Shown: positions 1-9,991, numbered from the stretch's first letter. The stretch: DNA of 37,065 nucleotides from Candidatus Saccharimonadota bacterium (GCA_027327085.1 DAHWAT010000005.1:1-37065), one strand, 5' to 3'. Program-made: numbers and translations. The notes: generated by a model not told the origin, from the letters alone.

Positions 1-88
1 TTATACCTAAAACAGCTGGGATAATTTCAAAGCCTTGCTCTGATTGTTGTTTAAGTGGTTCCTCTTGCCCAATAACTTCATTAGACAT
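1..88 (-). CDS. hypothetical protein, N-terminal fragment (runs off the window)
   Basis: Reverse strand from ATG at 88: MSNEVIGQEEPLKQQSEQGFEIIPAVLGI..., open to the window edge. Confidence 0.5.
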   Translation of the reverse strand, partial: MSNEVIGQEEPLKQQSEQGFEIIPAVLGI

Positions 89-154
89 ATAAGTAATTTT
101 ATTACATAATTAATTATTTAGCAAGCTTTTTTTAACGTTTTAAGGAATAGAGCC

Positions 155-868
155 TTAAACAACTGCTGCGGGACGAACACGCATACTGTACCAGTCAAGG
201 CTCCGGATGCCCCAATCACGGTACGGCATGTCACCGTCGACAGTGCCACAGTTCGCGTTCAACTTGGTTGGCTGTTCGCCTGTCAGCCAAGTGCCTGTCC
301 AGGGTTGATCGTTTTGCTCGCTTAGAGGTCTACTGTCTGGTAATGGGTTAACCCCGCTGGCTTTAGATTGAGTAATGAAAGCTTTGTAGGTATCCCAAGT
401 CATAGCCTTACGGGTATCAATCCTCTCTCCATTTACTTCAATTACAAAGTCTTTGTAGCTTTTCTTGTCTATAATCTTGTCAAAAGAGCCTTTGTAGAGA
501 CCATTACCAGTAGTTAGCATAACTACTACTTTAGGTTCTGGCAGTGCTTCTACGGCTTCATCTGTTTATATCTTAACTAGACCAAAGTCTTCAGGAGATA
601 AACCAAATTTCTCCGCCATAGCTTGTTTTAGAGCCTCAGCTCTTGCTTGCTTTTCTGGAGATAGAGCAGTAAGTATATCCTCAGGCTTCTCATCTGTACT
701 TGGTTGATCACTAGCTTCAACAGCAACTGCTCCAACAGCTAAACCACGAGTTGCTACTGCCTGTAGTAGCTCTTCGTTTGTTAATGTGTCAGCTACAGCT
801 TCAGCGGTCGGAAGAACACCGTTAGCAACTGATGCGCCTACTAGTTCACCAAACTTCTCGTTATTCAT
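155..868 (-). pseudogene. hypothetical protein gene split by one in-frame TAA (ORFs 566..868 and 155..520)
   Basis: The 100-aa and 121-aa ORFs share a frame. The only stop between them is TAA at 566-568; the next codons read TDEAVEALPEPKVVV and lead straight into the second ORF. Confidence 0.6.
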
Positions 869-986
869 AGTTACTTAGTAACTCTTTAAGATTTAAGGCA
901 ATAATACCACCAAGAGAGGTTTATGTCAAAGAGCAAATAGACAGCAATCAAGGAGTCTGGTTGACGGTTATTTTGTTATTAATTGT

Positions 987-1904
987 TTAGGGTAATAAGG
1001 CTTTGCCAGCTGAGTTAAAATCATCTATCTTGCTTTCAACAACCGCTTGAACAGCTTCAACTACTTCTTTGGTGATTAGTTTAGCAACAGAGTACTCGTT
1101 CGGGTTATCTTTTAAAACCTTTTCTAAGGATGTTCTATAGGCATAGCGCATATCGCTATTGATGTTAATTTTGCTTACGCCAATTTTGACAGCATCCTTA
1201 AAATAATGCCCTGGTGTATCGCTACCGCCATGCAGGCTAATATTACAATCAATTGCTTGACGGATTTGGCTTAATAAATCTAGGTCGAGTATTTTGGGTA
1301 CGGGATATTTACCATGAAGATTGCCGATGGCTGCTGCAAAGGTATCGATACCCGTAGCTTCCACAAAAGCCTTGGCTCCTTCAGGGGTAGAGAAAGTCTT
1401 TTTAATATCGTCATAATTAATCGTCTCATTATGTAAGTTGGAGCTACCACCAAAATAATGAGGTTCACTTTCAACTAGGGCTCCTGTTAGTTTGGCGTAC
1501 TCAACTACTTCACGAGTAGCCTTAATAATATCTTCATCAGAAGCTTCATGATTGGCCTGCGAGATGTCAATATGGATAAACTCAAAACCAGCTTCTATGC
1601 CGGCTTTAGCTGCTTCAACACTGGGGCTATGATCTAAATTAATGTAGATTTCTACCCCATAGGTATATTTAAAGTTATCGACTAGATCGCGCACGTTATC
1701 TAGGCCAATGTCGTCAACTTCTCCTTGGCTAACTTCAACAAGTATCGGAGCCTTTTTGTTGACGGCAGCTTGAACAACTGCCTTAAGTGTCGCTTCATCG
1801 TCAAGGTTAAAGGCGCCAAACGCCCAATGGTCAGACCTCGCTTGGCTCATGCGCTCACGCGCTAGTTCAGTATTGTGTCGGATTTGTCTAAGAGTTAAGG
1901 GCAT
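987..1904 (-). CDS. fba: class II fructose-bisphosphate aldolase (KbaY/GatY-like)
   Basis: Motifs YINLDHSPS, GNLHGKYPVPKILDLDLL, LHGGSDTPG and ININSDMRYAYR. Start set at MPLTLRQ (1904) because a -10 box lies 6 nt upstream; the track ORF starts at 1940. Confidence 0.85.
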   Translation of the reverse strand: MPLTLRQIRHNTELARERMSQARSDHWAFGAFNLDDEATLKAVVQAAVNKKAPILVEVSQGEVDDIGLDNVRDLVDNFKYTYGVEIYINLDHSPSVEAAKAGIEAGFEFIHIDISQANHEASDEDIIKATREVVEYAKLTGALVESEPHYFGGSSNLHNETINYDDIKKTFSTPEGAKAFVEATGIDTFAAAIGNLHGKYPVPKILDLDLLSQIRQAIDCNISLHGGSDTPGHYFKDAVKIGVSKININSDMRYAYRTSLEKVLKDNPNEYSVAKLITKEVVEAVQAVVESKIDDFNSAGKALLP

Positions 1905-1941
1905 ACTAATACTATATATGCTTATGCTTATTAAGAACAAA

Positions 1942-2913
1942 TTATTTTTGCTTAATCAAGTTTCGGGCAGCTTCCCTAATGTGTTTGGAGTCAAGTCCAA
2001 AATATTCAATTAATTGATCTGGGTCTCCGGACTCGCCAAAACGATCGCGCATACCGATACGCTGTATTTTAGTGGGGTGCTCTTCAGCTAAGAGCTCGGC
2101 AATAGCCCCGCCCAACCCTCCTATGATTTGACCTTCTTCAACCGTAATCACCAAATTAGTTTTTGCAACACTACTTAGGATTGTTTCAGCATCTAGGGGT
2201 TTAATAGTTGGTATATGAACCACTTCGGCACTAATACCATCTTCAGACAAAGCCCTAGCCGCTACCAATGCCTGGTAAGTCATAGTGCCGCTAGCAATAA
2301 TACTGATATCGCTACCCTCCCAAAAGACATAGGCTTTACCTATTTCAAAGGGTGTATCGCTAGTAGTTATAATCGGTGTAGCTTCTCTGGCTAGTCTTAA
2401 GTAATTAGGCCTGCGGTCACTGGCCATGGCTAGAGTGGCTTTTTCAGCTTCAATGCTATCGCAGGGAGCAATAACCACCATATTTGGTAACACTCTCATA
2501 AGAGCTACGTCCTCCAGCATCTGATGCGTTGCACCGTCAGGCCCAACACTGACACCAGCGTGAGAGCCGACTATCTTAACCGGACGATCATTTAAGCAAA
2601 TCGTGGTCCTGATTTGCTCCCAGTTTCGGCCGGGACTGAAGGCTGCATAACTACTCACAAAGGGTATCTTGCCAATAGCGGCTAAGCCCGAACCAACGGT
2701 GACTAAGTTTTGTTCGGCCACACCTATCTCTACAAAACGGTCCGGAAAAGCCTGTTTAAAAAGACTCATTTGGGTAGAGTCGGTTAGATCGGCGCAAGCA
2801 GCAACTACATTGGCATTAAGCTCGCCAGCTCTGGCTAGGCCTCGGCCAAAGCCTTTTCTGATTGGTTCAGCTTCAAGCTCGGCGTGTAAATCACGAAGGC
2901 GATAATCAGTCAT
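1942..2913 (-). CDS. transketolase, C-terminal half (pyrimidine-binding and C-terminal domains)
   Basis: GVAEQNLVTVGSGLAAIGKIPFVSSYAAF, GSHAGVSVGPDGATHQMLEDVALMRVLPN; overlaps the N-terminal half by 8 nt. Confidence 0.9.
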   Translation of the reverse strand: MTDYRLRDLHAELEAEPIRKGFGRGLARAGELNANVVAACADLTDSTQMSLFKQAFPDRFVEIGVAEQNLVTVGSGLAAIGKIPFVSSYAAFSPGRNWEQIRTTICLNDRPVKIVGSHAGVSVGPDGATHQMLEDVALMRVLPNMVVIAPCDSIEAEKATLAMASDRRPNYLRLAREATPIITTSDTPFEIGKAYVFWEGSDISIIASGTMTYQALVAARALSEDGISAEVVHIPTIKPLDAETILSSVAKTNLVITVEEGQIIGGLGGAIAELLAEEHPTKIQRIGMRDRFGESGDPDQLIEYFGLDSKHIREAARNLIKQK

Positions 2914-3763
2914 CGTACTCGCTCCTAATTTTGCCGCCCAAGCTTCTTAATTCTTTCAGGGCTTGCTTGGCTTGATCATGGTTAGGTGGGCTGCCATGCC
3001 AGCGATAATCGTTCTCCATAAAATCGACGCCTCTGCCCGGTACCGTATAGGCCAAAATCATTACCGGCATTTCACTAATAGCTTTAGCCATATTGACAGC
3101 ATCAATAAAGGCTTCAATATTATTGCCATCAACTTCTAAAACATGCCAGCCAAAAGCTTCCCATTTTGAGCGAAGATCCTCTAGCGGCATCACCTCCTCG
3201 GTTGGACCATCAATCTGTATATTATTACGATCGGTCACAGCCGTAATATTAGATAATTTGTATTTACCAATCAACATGGCTGCTTCCCAAACATTGCCTT
3301 CATTTTGTTCGCCGTCGCCTAAGACCACGTAAATATGACGCTGGCTATTGTTGTCCATTCTAAGGCCTAGAGCCATACCGGCAGCCTGGCTTAAGCCGCA
3401 ACCAAGTGGACCACTAGTATTCTCCATGCCGGGTAGTCTAAGCCTCTCCGGATGGCCCTGCAGACGGCTACCTAGACGCCTGAGGGTGAGTAGCTCCTGT
3501 TGATCAAAATAACCAGCATGCGCCATAGTAGCATAACGAACGGGTACACAGTGTCCGTTACTTAAAAGCAAGATATCTCTTTCTTCCCAGTCGGGCTGTT
3601 TAGGATCATGTTTAAGAATTTCAAAATAAAAAGCCGTAAAAATATCGGCTAAGCCTAGAGGGCCTGCGGAATGTCCACTGCCGGCACGTTCTAGCATCCT
3701 GATGATATCTTCACGGATATCATTGGCAATTTCATCGAGTTTAGCTAGTGGCAATTTTGTCAT
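2906..3763 (-). CDS. transketolase, N-terminal half (TPP-binding)
   Basis: GSGHSAGPLGLADIFTAFYF, TSGPLGCGLSQAAGMALG, GDGEQNEGNVWEAAM. Confidence 0.9.
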   Translation of the reverse strand: MTKLPLAKLDEIANDIREDIIRMLERAGSGHSAGPLGLADIFTAFYFEILKHDPKQPDWEERDILLLSNGHCVPVRYATMAHAGYFDQQELLTLRRLGSRLQGHPERLRLPGMENTSGPLGCGLSQAAGMALGLRMDNNSQRHIYVVLGDGEQNEGNVWEAAMLIGKYKLSNITAVTDRNNIQIDGPTEEVMPLEDLRSKWEAFGWHVLEVDGNNIEAFIDAVNMAKAISEMPVMILAYTVPGRGVDFMENDYRWHGSPPNHDQAKQALKELRSLGGKIRSEYDD

Positions 3764-3765
3764 AA

Positions 3766-4398
3766 TTAATCAACTATTAATGCTTCTAGTTTAGCATAAG
3801 CATCATGTGGGTTATCGGCCTTATGGATAAAACTACCGACATTTAAGACATCTACTCCGGCTTCAATCAGCTGCCTAGCGTTTTGATCATTAATGCCACC
3901 ATCCCAGGCAACTTCAAAACTAAGACCGGTTTGTTTTAATTGCCTAACTTTAGCGGTCAAGGACAAGTCGGCCTCACCTCCCTGATAACCTAAATGACCG
4001 CCAAAGATTAAAATGTGATCAAGCTCAGGTAGAAGGAAGCTAACTTGCTCAACCCTGGTCGGTGCTAGAATAGCTAGTCCGGCCTTAATACCGCTCGATT
4101 TTAAGGCTTTAATGAAGTTCAGATGGTTAACTTCAGCTTCATAGTGAAACACGACTAAGTTAGGCTTTAGTGCCTTAATCTCATCTATATACAGTTCCGG
4201 CTGTTGGTACATTAAGTGAATATCGCTGACTAAATGCTTAGGCCAACTGATTTGATCAAGCGTTGGTGATTGAGTCGGCGTAAACCGACCGTCCATCATA
4301 TCAATATGAATGCGCCCAGCTATAGCTTCAAGCATTGTCATTTGGCGCCTGTACTCCGTAATGGTCTCGGCCGTCAAAGTTGGACAGATAGTTATCAT
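3766..4398 (-). CDS. rpe: ribulose-phosphate 3-epimerase family protein
   Basis: TIM-barrel motifs: ICPTL, HIDMMDGRFTPTQSP, DIHLM, VAWDGGINDQNARQLIEAGVDVLNVGSFI. Confidence 0.8.
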   Translation of the reverse strand: MITICPTLTAETITEYRRQMTMLEAIAGRIHIDMMDGRFTPTQSPTLDQISWPKHLVSDIHLMYQQPELYIDEIKALKPNLVVFHYEAEVNHLNFIKALKSSGIKAGLAILAPTRVEQVSFLLPELDHILIFGGHLGYQGGEADLSLTAKVRQLKQTGLSFEVAWDGGINDQNARQLIEAGVDVLNVGSFIHKADNPHDAYAKLEALIVD

Positions 4399-4412
4399 AA
4401 ATACATTGTACT

Positions 4413-4910
4413 TTAGGCGTCGAGTTTTTTTATTCGTCTTAAGTGTCTTGGACTGTTGCTATAGGGAGTGGCAAGCCAAATTTCAACTGCCTTTTTAGCC
4501 TCCTCAAAATCTAAAAAGCGACTGGCAAGGCTTAACATATTGGCGTGATTATGCTGTCTGGATAATCTTAAGATTTCGTAGGGATCTCGGCTAACATGAC
4601 CTTCTGCGTCAACTGAATTTTTAGCAACGGCAGGGCCGTAAAAGACGGTGCAACGCACGCCTTTAATACGATTAGCAGCCATAGCCTCGCCTTGGCCACT
4701 GCCTCCTAAAATGATACCGGCCTGAGCCTGATTAGTGGCAACTGCTTGTGCGGCCGGTAAGATAAAATCTGGATAGTCATCGGTCATGTCTAGCTGTTTT
4801 GGCCCAAAATCGATAGTCTCATGGCCCAGTGACTCGATATGGCTTTTTAATGCTTCATAGATACCGCCATAACAAAGACCGGTATGGTCGGTTGATAAAG
4901 CGATTTTCAT
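4413..4910 (-). CDS. rpiB: ribose-5-phosphate isomerase B (RpiB/LacA/LacB family)
   Basis: STDHTG, YPDF, GIILGGSGQGEAMAANRIKGVRCTVF, HNHANMLSLASR. Confidence 0.88.
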   Translation of the reverse strand: MKIALSTDHTGLCYGGIYEALKSHIESLGHETIDFGPKQLDMTDDYPDFILPAAQAVATNQAQAGIILGGSGQGEAMAANRIKGVRCTVFYGPAVAKNSVDAEGHVSRDPYEILRLSRQHNHANMLSLASRFLDFEEAKKAVEIWLATPYSNSPRHLRRIKKLDA

Positions 4911-4924
4911 TTTAGTTAAAGCCT

Positions 4925-5974
4925 CTAGTCGTGGTGCTGACTATGATCTTCTTTGCTGTGCAGTATGTTCACAACATCGGCAGTTACTTCCACCAAACGA
5001 TTGGAATAACCCCATTCGTTGTCATACCAAGCGGCGACCTTTAAAAGGTTACCGCCAACAACAGCCGTCGTCTTAAGATCAACAGTGGCTGAGTGACTGT
5101 TGCCGATAAAATCAGTGCTAACCAATTCTTCATCGGTTACATCCAGTATCCCCTGATAATAAGGTTCTTGAGCGGCTTGCTTAAAAGCTTGATTGACCTC
5201 TTCAGGCGTCACATTCTTTTTAGTGACAATCACAAAGTCAGCAAGAGACACAACTGGCGTTGGTACTCTGACCTCAAAAGCCCCAAAGATGCCTTCTAGC
5301 GCTGGAAATGCTTTAGCGGCTGCGATCGAGGCTCCGGTGGTGGTTGGCACTATGTTTTGGGCGCCGGCTCGATCTTCTCGAAGGTTTTTGCCTGGTCCAT
5401 CCTGTAAATGTTGGCTTGCCGTATAACTATGGATGGTTGTCATGAATAGCTTTTCGATACCAAAATGTTTTTCAATGACAGCAGTTACCGGAGTAATACA
5501 GTTAGTTGTGCACGAAGCATTACTGTAAACGTCGGTTTCACTATTCATTTTGTCGTCATTAACGCCTAAAACTATGGTTTCGGCTGTATCAGCACTGTCG
5601 CCTTTGGCGGGAGCACTAATAACCACTCGTTTTGCCCCGGCTTGGATATGAGCTCTAGCTTTATCTGGATCAACGAAAAAACCGGTTGATTCAATCACTA
5701 CGTCAATCTTCATATCTTGCCAAGGTAGTGCTGCAGGATCTTTTTCGGCTAAAACTTGAACGTGTTTGCCGTCAACAATAATGCTACTGTCATCATGACC
5801 AACTTGCTTAGCGTATGTGCCGTAATTACTATCGTGTTTGAGTAAATAAGCTAGCGTCATTGTGTCGGTTAGGTCGTTGATTGCTACAACCTCTAAATCG
5901 TCACGCTCAAACGCGATCTTAAAAGCGTTTCGACCAATTCGGCCAAAACCATTAATTGCCACCCTTGTTTTCAT
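4925..5974 (-). CDS. gap: type I glyceraldehyde-3-phosphate dehydrogenase
   Basis: INGFGRIGRNAFK, SNASCTTNC, GAQNIVPTTTGASIA, WYDNEWGYSNRLV; His-rich C-terminus DHSQHHD; SD AAGGGA upstream. Confidence 0.97.
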   Translation of the reverse strand: MKTRVAINGFGRIGRNAFKIAFERDDLEVVAINDLTDTMTLAYLLKHDSNYGTYAKQVGHDDSSIIVDGKHVQVLAEKDPAALPWQDMKIDVVIESTGFFVDPDKARAHIQAGAKRVVISAPAKGDSADTAETIVLGVNDDKMNSETDVYSNASCTTNCITPVTAVIEKHFGIEKLFMTTIHSYTASQHLQDGPGKNLREDRAGAQNIVPTTTGASIAAAKAFPALEGIFGAFEVRVPTPVVSLADFVIVTKKNVTPEEVNQAFKQAAQEPYYQGILDVTDEELVSTDFIGNSHSATVDLKTTAVVGGNLLKVAAWYDNEWGYSNRLVEVTADVVNILHSKEDHSQHHD

Positions 5975-6072
5975 TATTTTCCCTTACTTTTAACTTATAC
6001 TTTATAACTTTATAACTCAATTTTAAAGATAAGCGTTTTAGATTGCAAGCGACTAAACTTTACCAGCTCAAT

Positions 6073-6663
6073 TTAAGCATCAATCATTCGGCCTTTAAAC
6101 TCGGCTAAAGTCATAAGATCATCAACAGTTTTAAGTGACTCGAATATGCGCCTGTTTTCACCTAAAACACCCATGTCATTTTGCAGCTCTTGTTTTAACT
6201 TAGGCATCGACCACTTTAGCACTTTTATGCGTTCTCCGGCGTCTAGGCTTAAGGCTTGGTGACTCTTTACTCCTGAAGCTACAAAAACATGCACAAACCA
6301 TTCAATTTCATTCATTGGTTGAGCTACCTTAATTAAGCGCCAGTTATTAAACCGATAGCCGGTTTCTTCTAGAGTTTCTCTCTCGGCAGCCGCCTTAATA
6401 TCTGGGTCACTCAGCTCAACTCGGCCACCCGGAAAGGATAAGCGCTTGCCTTGATGGGGATTTTCATCTTCTAGGACAATGATTGCATCATCAACCACAG
6501 CAATTGTGGTTACCGTATCGGCTCGTTTAAGCATTTCAAATGTCTCTTTAGAGCCATCATAAACAGTTTGCTGCCACTGGTAAATATCAAAGAGCACACC
6601 GCGAAACACAAGCTTGGCTTGGTCTGGTATTAGCACGGCGTTAGTTGGGACTAGTTTTTTCAC
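6073..6663 (-). CDS. NUDIX hydrolase (ADP-ribose pyrophosphatase-like)
   Basis: Nudix box GGRVELSDPDIKAAAERETLEETGY; GTG start overlapping the upstream PPase stop. Confidence 0.85.
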   Translation of the reverse strand: MKKLVPTNAVLIPDQAKLVFRGVLFDIYQWQQTVYDGSKETFEMLKRADTVTTIAVVDDAIIVLEDENPHQGKRLSFPGGRVELSDPDIKAAAERETLEETGYRFNNWRLIKVAQPMNEIEWFVHVFVASGVKSHQALSLDAGERIKVLKWSMPKLKQELQNDMGVLGENRRIFESLKTVDDLMTLAEFKGRMIDA

Positions 6664-7190
6664 TGTTTCTTAAAGCGCTCAATTGATTCGGCAATAATTT
6701 TCTTGGCAGCCTCAGCATCGCCCCAGCCTAAAACTTCGGTTGAGCCCGGTTTTTTAAGGTCTTTATAGTGCGTGAAGTGCTCTTTAATCTTAGCCTGCCA
6801 TCTGCTACCTAAATCATCAAGGCTATTAATGCTGTCGCCAGAGTCTCGGTCGTCGGCCGGAACAACCACAATCTTGTAATCAGCATCACCGTCATCTATA
6901 AAGTTAAGCACGCCTACTACCTTAGCCTCAAGCCAAATGCCGGTTGGCAGTGGTTCAGCACACACAATCAGGGTGTCTAGTTCATCGCCATCCTCATCCA
7001 AAGTCTGTGGGATAAAGCCATAATTACAAGGTTTGGCATAAATACTAGGTTCAACTCTATCCAAAGTAAAGGCGGCTCGCTGTCGATCCCATTCAATTTT
7101 GAGCATACTGCCTTCAGATATTTCAACTACTGTATTGACAATACCCGAGGCATAATCCCCAGGGGTTAAGACTTTATTAAAATCTGGCAT
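6660..7190 (-). CDS. ppa: inorganic pyrophosphatase
   Basis: YGFIPQTLDEDGDELDTLIV and downstream family pattern; SD AAGGAG upstream. Confidence 0.92.
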   Translation of the reverse strand: MPDFNKVLTPGDYASGIVNTVVEISEGSMLKIEWDRQRAAFTLDRVEPSIYAKPCNYGFIPQTLDEDGDELDTLIVCAEPLPTGIWLEAKVVGVLNFIDDGDADYKIVVVPADDRDSGDSINSLDDLGSRWQAKIKEHFTHYKDLKKPGSTEVLGWGDAEAAKKIIAESIERFKKQ

Positions 7191-7282
7191 AGCACTTATT
7201 CTCCTTATTAGTGGTATTAGCTTTATTGTATTGTAACTTAAAAAACCTATCTTGCTAAGATATCTGCTACACTATTTATACT

Positions 7283-7984
7283 ATGAGGTTAAGCTTTGAT
7301 CATAAAAAGCAAGAAGCTAATAATATTTACTCTTTCTTCTTTAAACCTGAAAGCCAGTTAGATTTTACCGCCGGGCAATATATTGAACTAAGCTTGCCCC
7401 ATAAAAACCCTGATGATCGCGGTATTAAGCGGTGGTTTACGATATCTTCTGCGCCAACTGAAGAATTAGTCTCAATCACCACCAAGATCATTGATAGCAG
7501 CAGTAGCTATAAACAGGCCATGCTTAAGCTAGAAGTTAACGATCAACTGTCTTTTACTGGACCGATGGGTGACTTTGTTTTACCTAAACTAATTCAAACA
7601 CCTTTAGTGTTTATAGCTGGCGGTATTGGCATAACACCCTACCACAGTATTGTGTCCTGGTTAAAGGCTACTCATGAAGACAGACCAATCCAGTTTATTT
7701 ATGGTGTTAAATCGGAAGAAGAAATTATATTTCAAGATACTTTCGAAAAACTCAATATTCACCCCATCGTTGTAGTTAAAAATCCCTCTTCAGCCTGGGG
7801 CGGCGAACGCGGCAGATTGTCAGCGGAGTTAATCGATGGCTTAATTACGCCAAGTCCTGATAGTTTAACCTATATCTCTGGGCCTGAGCCAATGGTAGAA
7901 AGTTTATCTAAAGATATGATTAAACTAGGCACCAAGCAGCAGCAGTTAGTGCTCGACTTCTTCCCTAATTATCTAGCAATTTAG
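7283..7984 (+). CDS. FAD/NAD(P)-binding ferredoxin reductase-like oxidoreductase
   Basis: FTAGQYIELSLP, RWFTISSAP, VFIAGGIGITPYHSI, YISGPEPMVESL. Confidence 0.85.
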   Translation: MRLSFDHKKQEANNIYSFFFKPESQLDFTAGQYIELSLPHKNPDDRGIKRWFTISSAPTEELVSITTKIIDSSSSYKQAMLKLEVNDQLSFTGPMGDFVLPKLIQTPLVFIAGGIGITPYHSIVSWLKATHEDRPIQFIYGVKSEEEIIFQDTFEKLNIHPIVVVKNPSSAWGGERGRLSAELIDGLITPSPDSLTYISGPEPMVESLSKDMIKLGTKQQQLVLDFFPNYLAI

Positions 7985-8947
7985 CTAAGCTTCGTCTTGA
8001 ATCGGTAAGGGTCGACCTTCAAGGTATTCTCGAATCTTGAGGGCTGCGGTTGCCCCTTCTCCAGCGGCTGAGGCAATCTGCATCGTTGCGCCGGATCTAA
8101 CGTCGCCAGCCGCAAAAATACCTGGCATGGTCGTCTGCATATGATCATCGGTTAAGATAAAGCCAATCGAGTCTAGTCGAACTAAAGTATTTTTTAAGAA
8201 TTGGCTATTGGGGGTTAACCCGACAAATACAAAAACACCATCTGTTTTAAAACTTAGACTCTTGTCTGCCTGACGTGCCAATACTTCAGTCACGCCATTA
8301 GCGTTACCGACTATCTTTTCGGTTGCCGTATTGGTATGAACCGTGACTTTAGCGGCTTTTATATAAGTTTCCATTTCTTTTTGAAGCACATCCGAGGCTT
8401 TAATAGTTGATCTAACCAGTAAATCAATATGGCTAGCGTAACGCGTCAAAAATATGGTTTCTTGGAAGGCTGAATTGCCACCACCAATCACCACTAATCT
8501 TTTATCCCGATAGAAAGCACCGTCACAGGTAGCACAATAATGCACGCCCCGAGCATAATATTCCTGCTCTCCGGGAACACCTATTTTCTTATAATCTGAA
8601 CCTGTCGCCACTAAAACAGCTTTGCTTAAAATATCGCCGCTGGTCGTTGATAAGCGCTTGTAAGTTCCCTCGTCGGCTATAGCGGTAACTTCGCCAAGCT
8701 CAATCTCGGTGCCAAAGCGTTCGGCTTGTAGTCTTAAGTCATCGGCCAGTTTTAGGCCGGCTACACCATCTGGGAAACCCGGATAATTATCAATTTTATC
8801 TGTCACTGCCGCTAGGCCACCAACTACGCCACGCTCAAACACTAATGTCTTGATATCTTCTCTGGTAGTATAAATGGCAGCAGTTAAGCCAGCTGGGCCA
8901 GCGCCAACCACTACTAAATCATACTTAGGTACTTCAGTTTGATTCAT
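7985..8947 (-). CDS. trxB: thioredoxin-disulfide reductase
   Basis: VVGAGPAGLTAAIYTTRE, redox motif CATCDGAFY, VIGGGNSAFQE, GIFAAGDVRSG. Confidence 0.93.
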   Translation of the reverse strand: MNQTEVPKYDLVVVGAGPAGLTAAIYTTREDIKTLVFERGVVGGLAAVTDKIDNYPGFPDGVAGLKLADDLRLQAERFGTEIELGEVTAIADEGTYKRLSTTSGDILSKAVLVATGSDYKKIGVPGEQEYYARGVHYCATCDGAFYRDKRLVVIGGGNSAFQETIFLTRYASHIDLLVRSTIKASDVLQKEMETYIKAAKVTVHTNTATEKIVGNANGVTEVLARQADKSLSFKTDGVFVFVGLTPNSQFLKNTLVRLDSIGFILTDDHMQTTMPGIFAAGDVRSGATMQIASAAGEGATAALKIREYLEGRPLPIQDEA

Positions 8948-8957
8948 TGCTCAGCCT

Positions 8958-9209
8958 TTAAGCCGCTACGGCTGGGGCAAGCCTTGCTAAATTATAGCCA
9001 ATAATAACTTCTTGAGTTTCGTCTTGTTTGGTAACAACTGTTACCGGGACAGTCATCGTACCTGATAAACGCATGGCTTCAGCCTGTCGGTCGGGGTGCT
9101 CATCAAGATTAACTTCTTCATAGCCCACGCCTTTAGCCCCTAGGTACTTTTTAACCATTTGGCAGTATGCGCAAGTGTTTGTAGTGAAGATAGTAACGTT
9201 TTTTGTCAT
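8958..9209 (-). CDS. glutaredoxin-like/NrdH-type redoxin
   Basis: TTNTCAYCQMVKKYL and TMTVPVTVV. Start set at MTKNVTIF (9209) on the strong SD GAGGAGG; the track ORF start at 9275 is probably too long. Confidence 0.8.
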   Translation of the reverse strand: MTKNVTIFTTNTCAYCQMVKKYLGAKGVGYEEVNLDEHPDRQAEAMRLSGTMTVPVTVVTKQDETQEVIIGYNLARLAPAVAA

Positions 9210-9463
9210 TTTTTGGTCCTCCTCGAACCTTAACAATTGACACTTTTTTAAGAGACTTAATAACCAAGCTACCACCTACATCCCGGTAGCCAGCAGTCCC
9301 GATACCAAAGCGCAATCTTTTTATTTTTTATTGTACTCGGCTAGTGTTTAGCTGACTGTATAAAAGATTATATATAGCGTTAAGCTCAAAAGCAATACAC
9401 TACATATTGTGCTTTTTACCCCAAAAGGTCTCAGATTGCTGACAGATTATAGACATAAGCTTA

Positions 9464-9991
9464 TTAATCGATTTTTTCCACAGTAACATTAAAAACTAAG
9501 GCTGCGTTAGGCGGAATGCCCGAACCTGAGGGGGGGTTAGCCCCATAAGCCAAATTGGCCGGTATTAGAAGTTGCCTGGTGCCGCCAACTCGCATACCCG
9601 GAATACCTAGTGTCCAACCAGGAATTACTTGCTTGAGCGAAAAAGTAACTGGTTGGCCACCGCTAGATTCAGTGCTTTGGAAGATGGTGCCGGTTGAAGC
9701 TAATGCGCCAGTGTAGTTGACGGTAATAGTGTCACCGGCTTTAACAACCGCACCAGTCCCGACTTTTAAATCGGTCTCTTTGAGTACGGGTACACTAGCT
9801 ACTGGGGTAAAACCAGCTAGTTGGCTACCTGCAGCATTGGAATTAGAATTAGAAGTAGCACTATTGGTAGTATTACTTGAATTACCGCTTGAACTCAGTG
9901 ACACAATCACAACGATAGTTAGGGCTGAGCTAGTTAATAAAAATAGTAGCGCGCCAAACGCCGCAAAAGCTCTTTGTCTTCTTTGGGCCAT
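9464..9991 (-). CDS. FKBP-type peptidyl-prolyl isomerase, membrane-anchored
   Basis: N-terminal TM segment; VNYTGAL, GWTLGIPGMRVGGTRQLLIPANLAYG; SD GGAGG. Confidence 0.9.
   Translation of the reverse strand: MAQRRQRAFAAFGALLFLLTSSALTIVVIVSLSSSGNSSNTTNSATSNSNSNAAGSQLAGFTPVASVPVLKETDLKVGTGAVVKAGDTITVNYTGALASTGTIFQSTESSGGQPVTFSLKQVIPGWTLGIPGMRVGGTRQLLIPANLAYGANPPSGSGIPPNAALVFNVTVEKID

Noticed and set aside
9230-9300. Possible SRP RNA or tRNA-Pro-like fragment (CCGGGATGTAGGTGGTAGC on the reverse strand)
   Set aside because: The SRP GGAAGGAAGCAGCC-type core is absent nearby, and no acceptor, anticodon or T arms can be paired into a tRNA.
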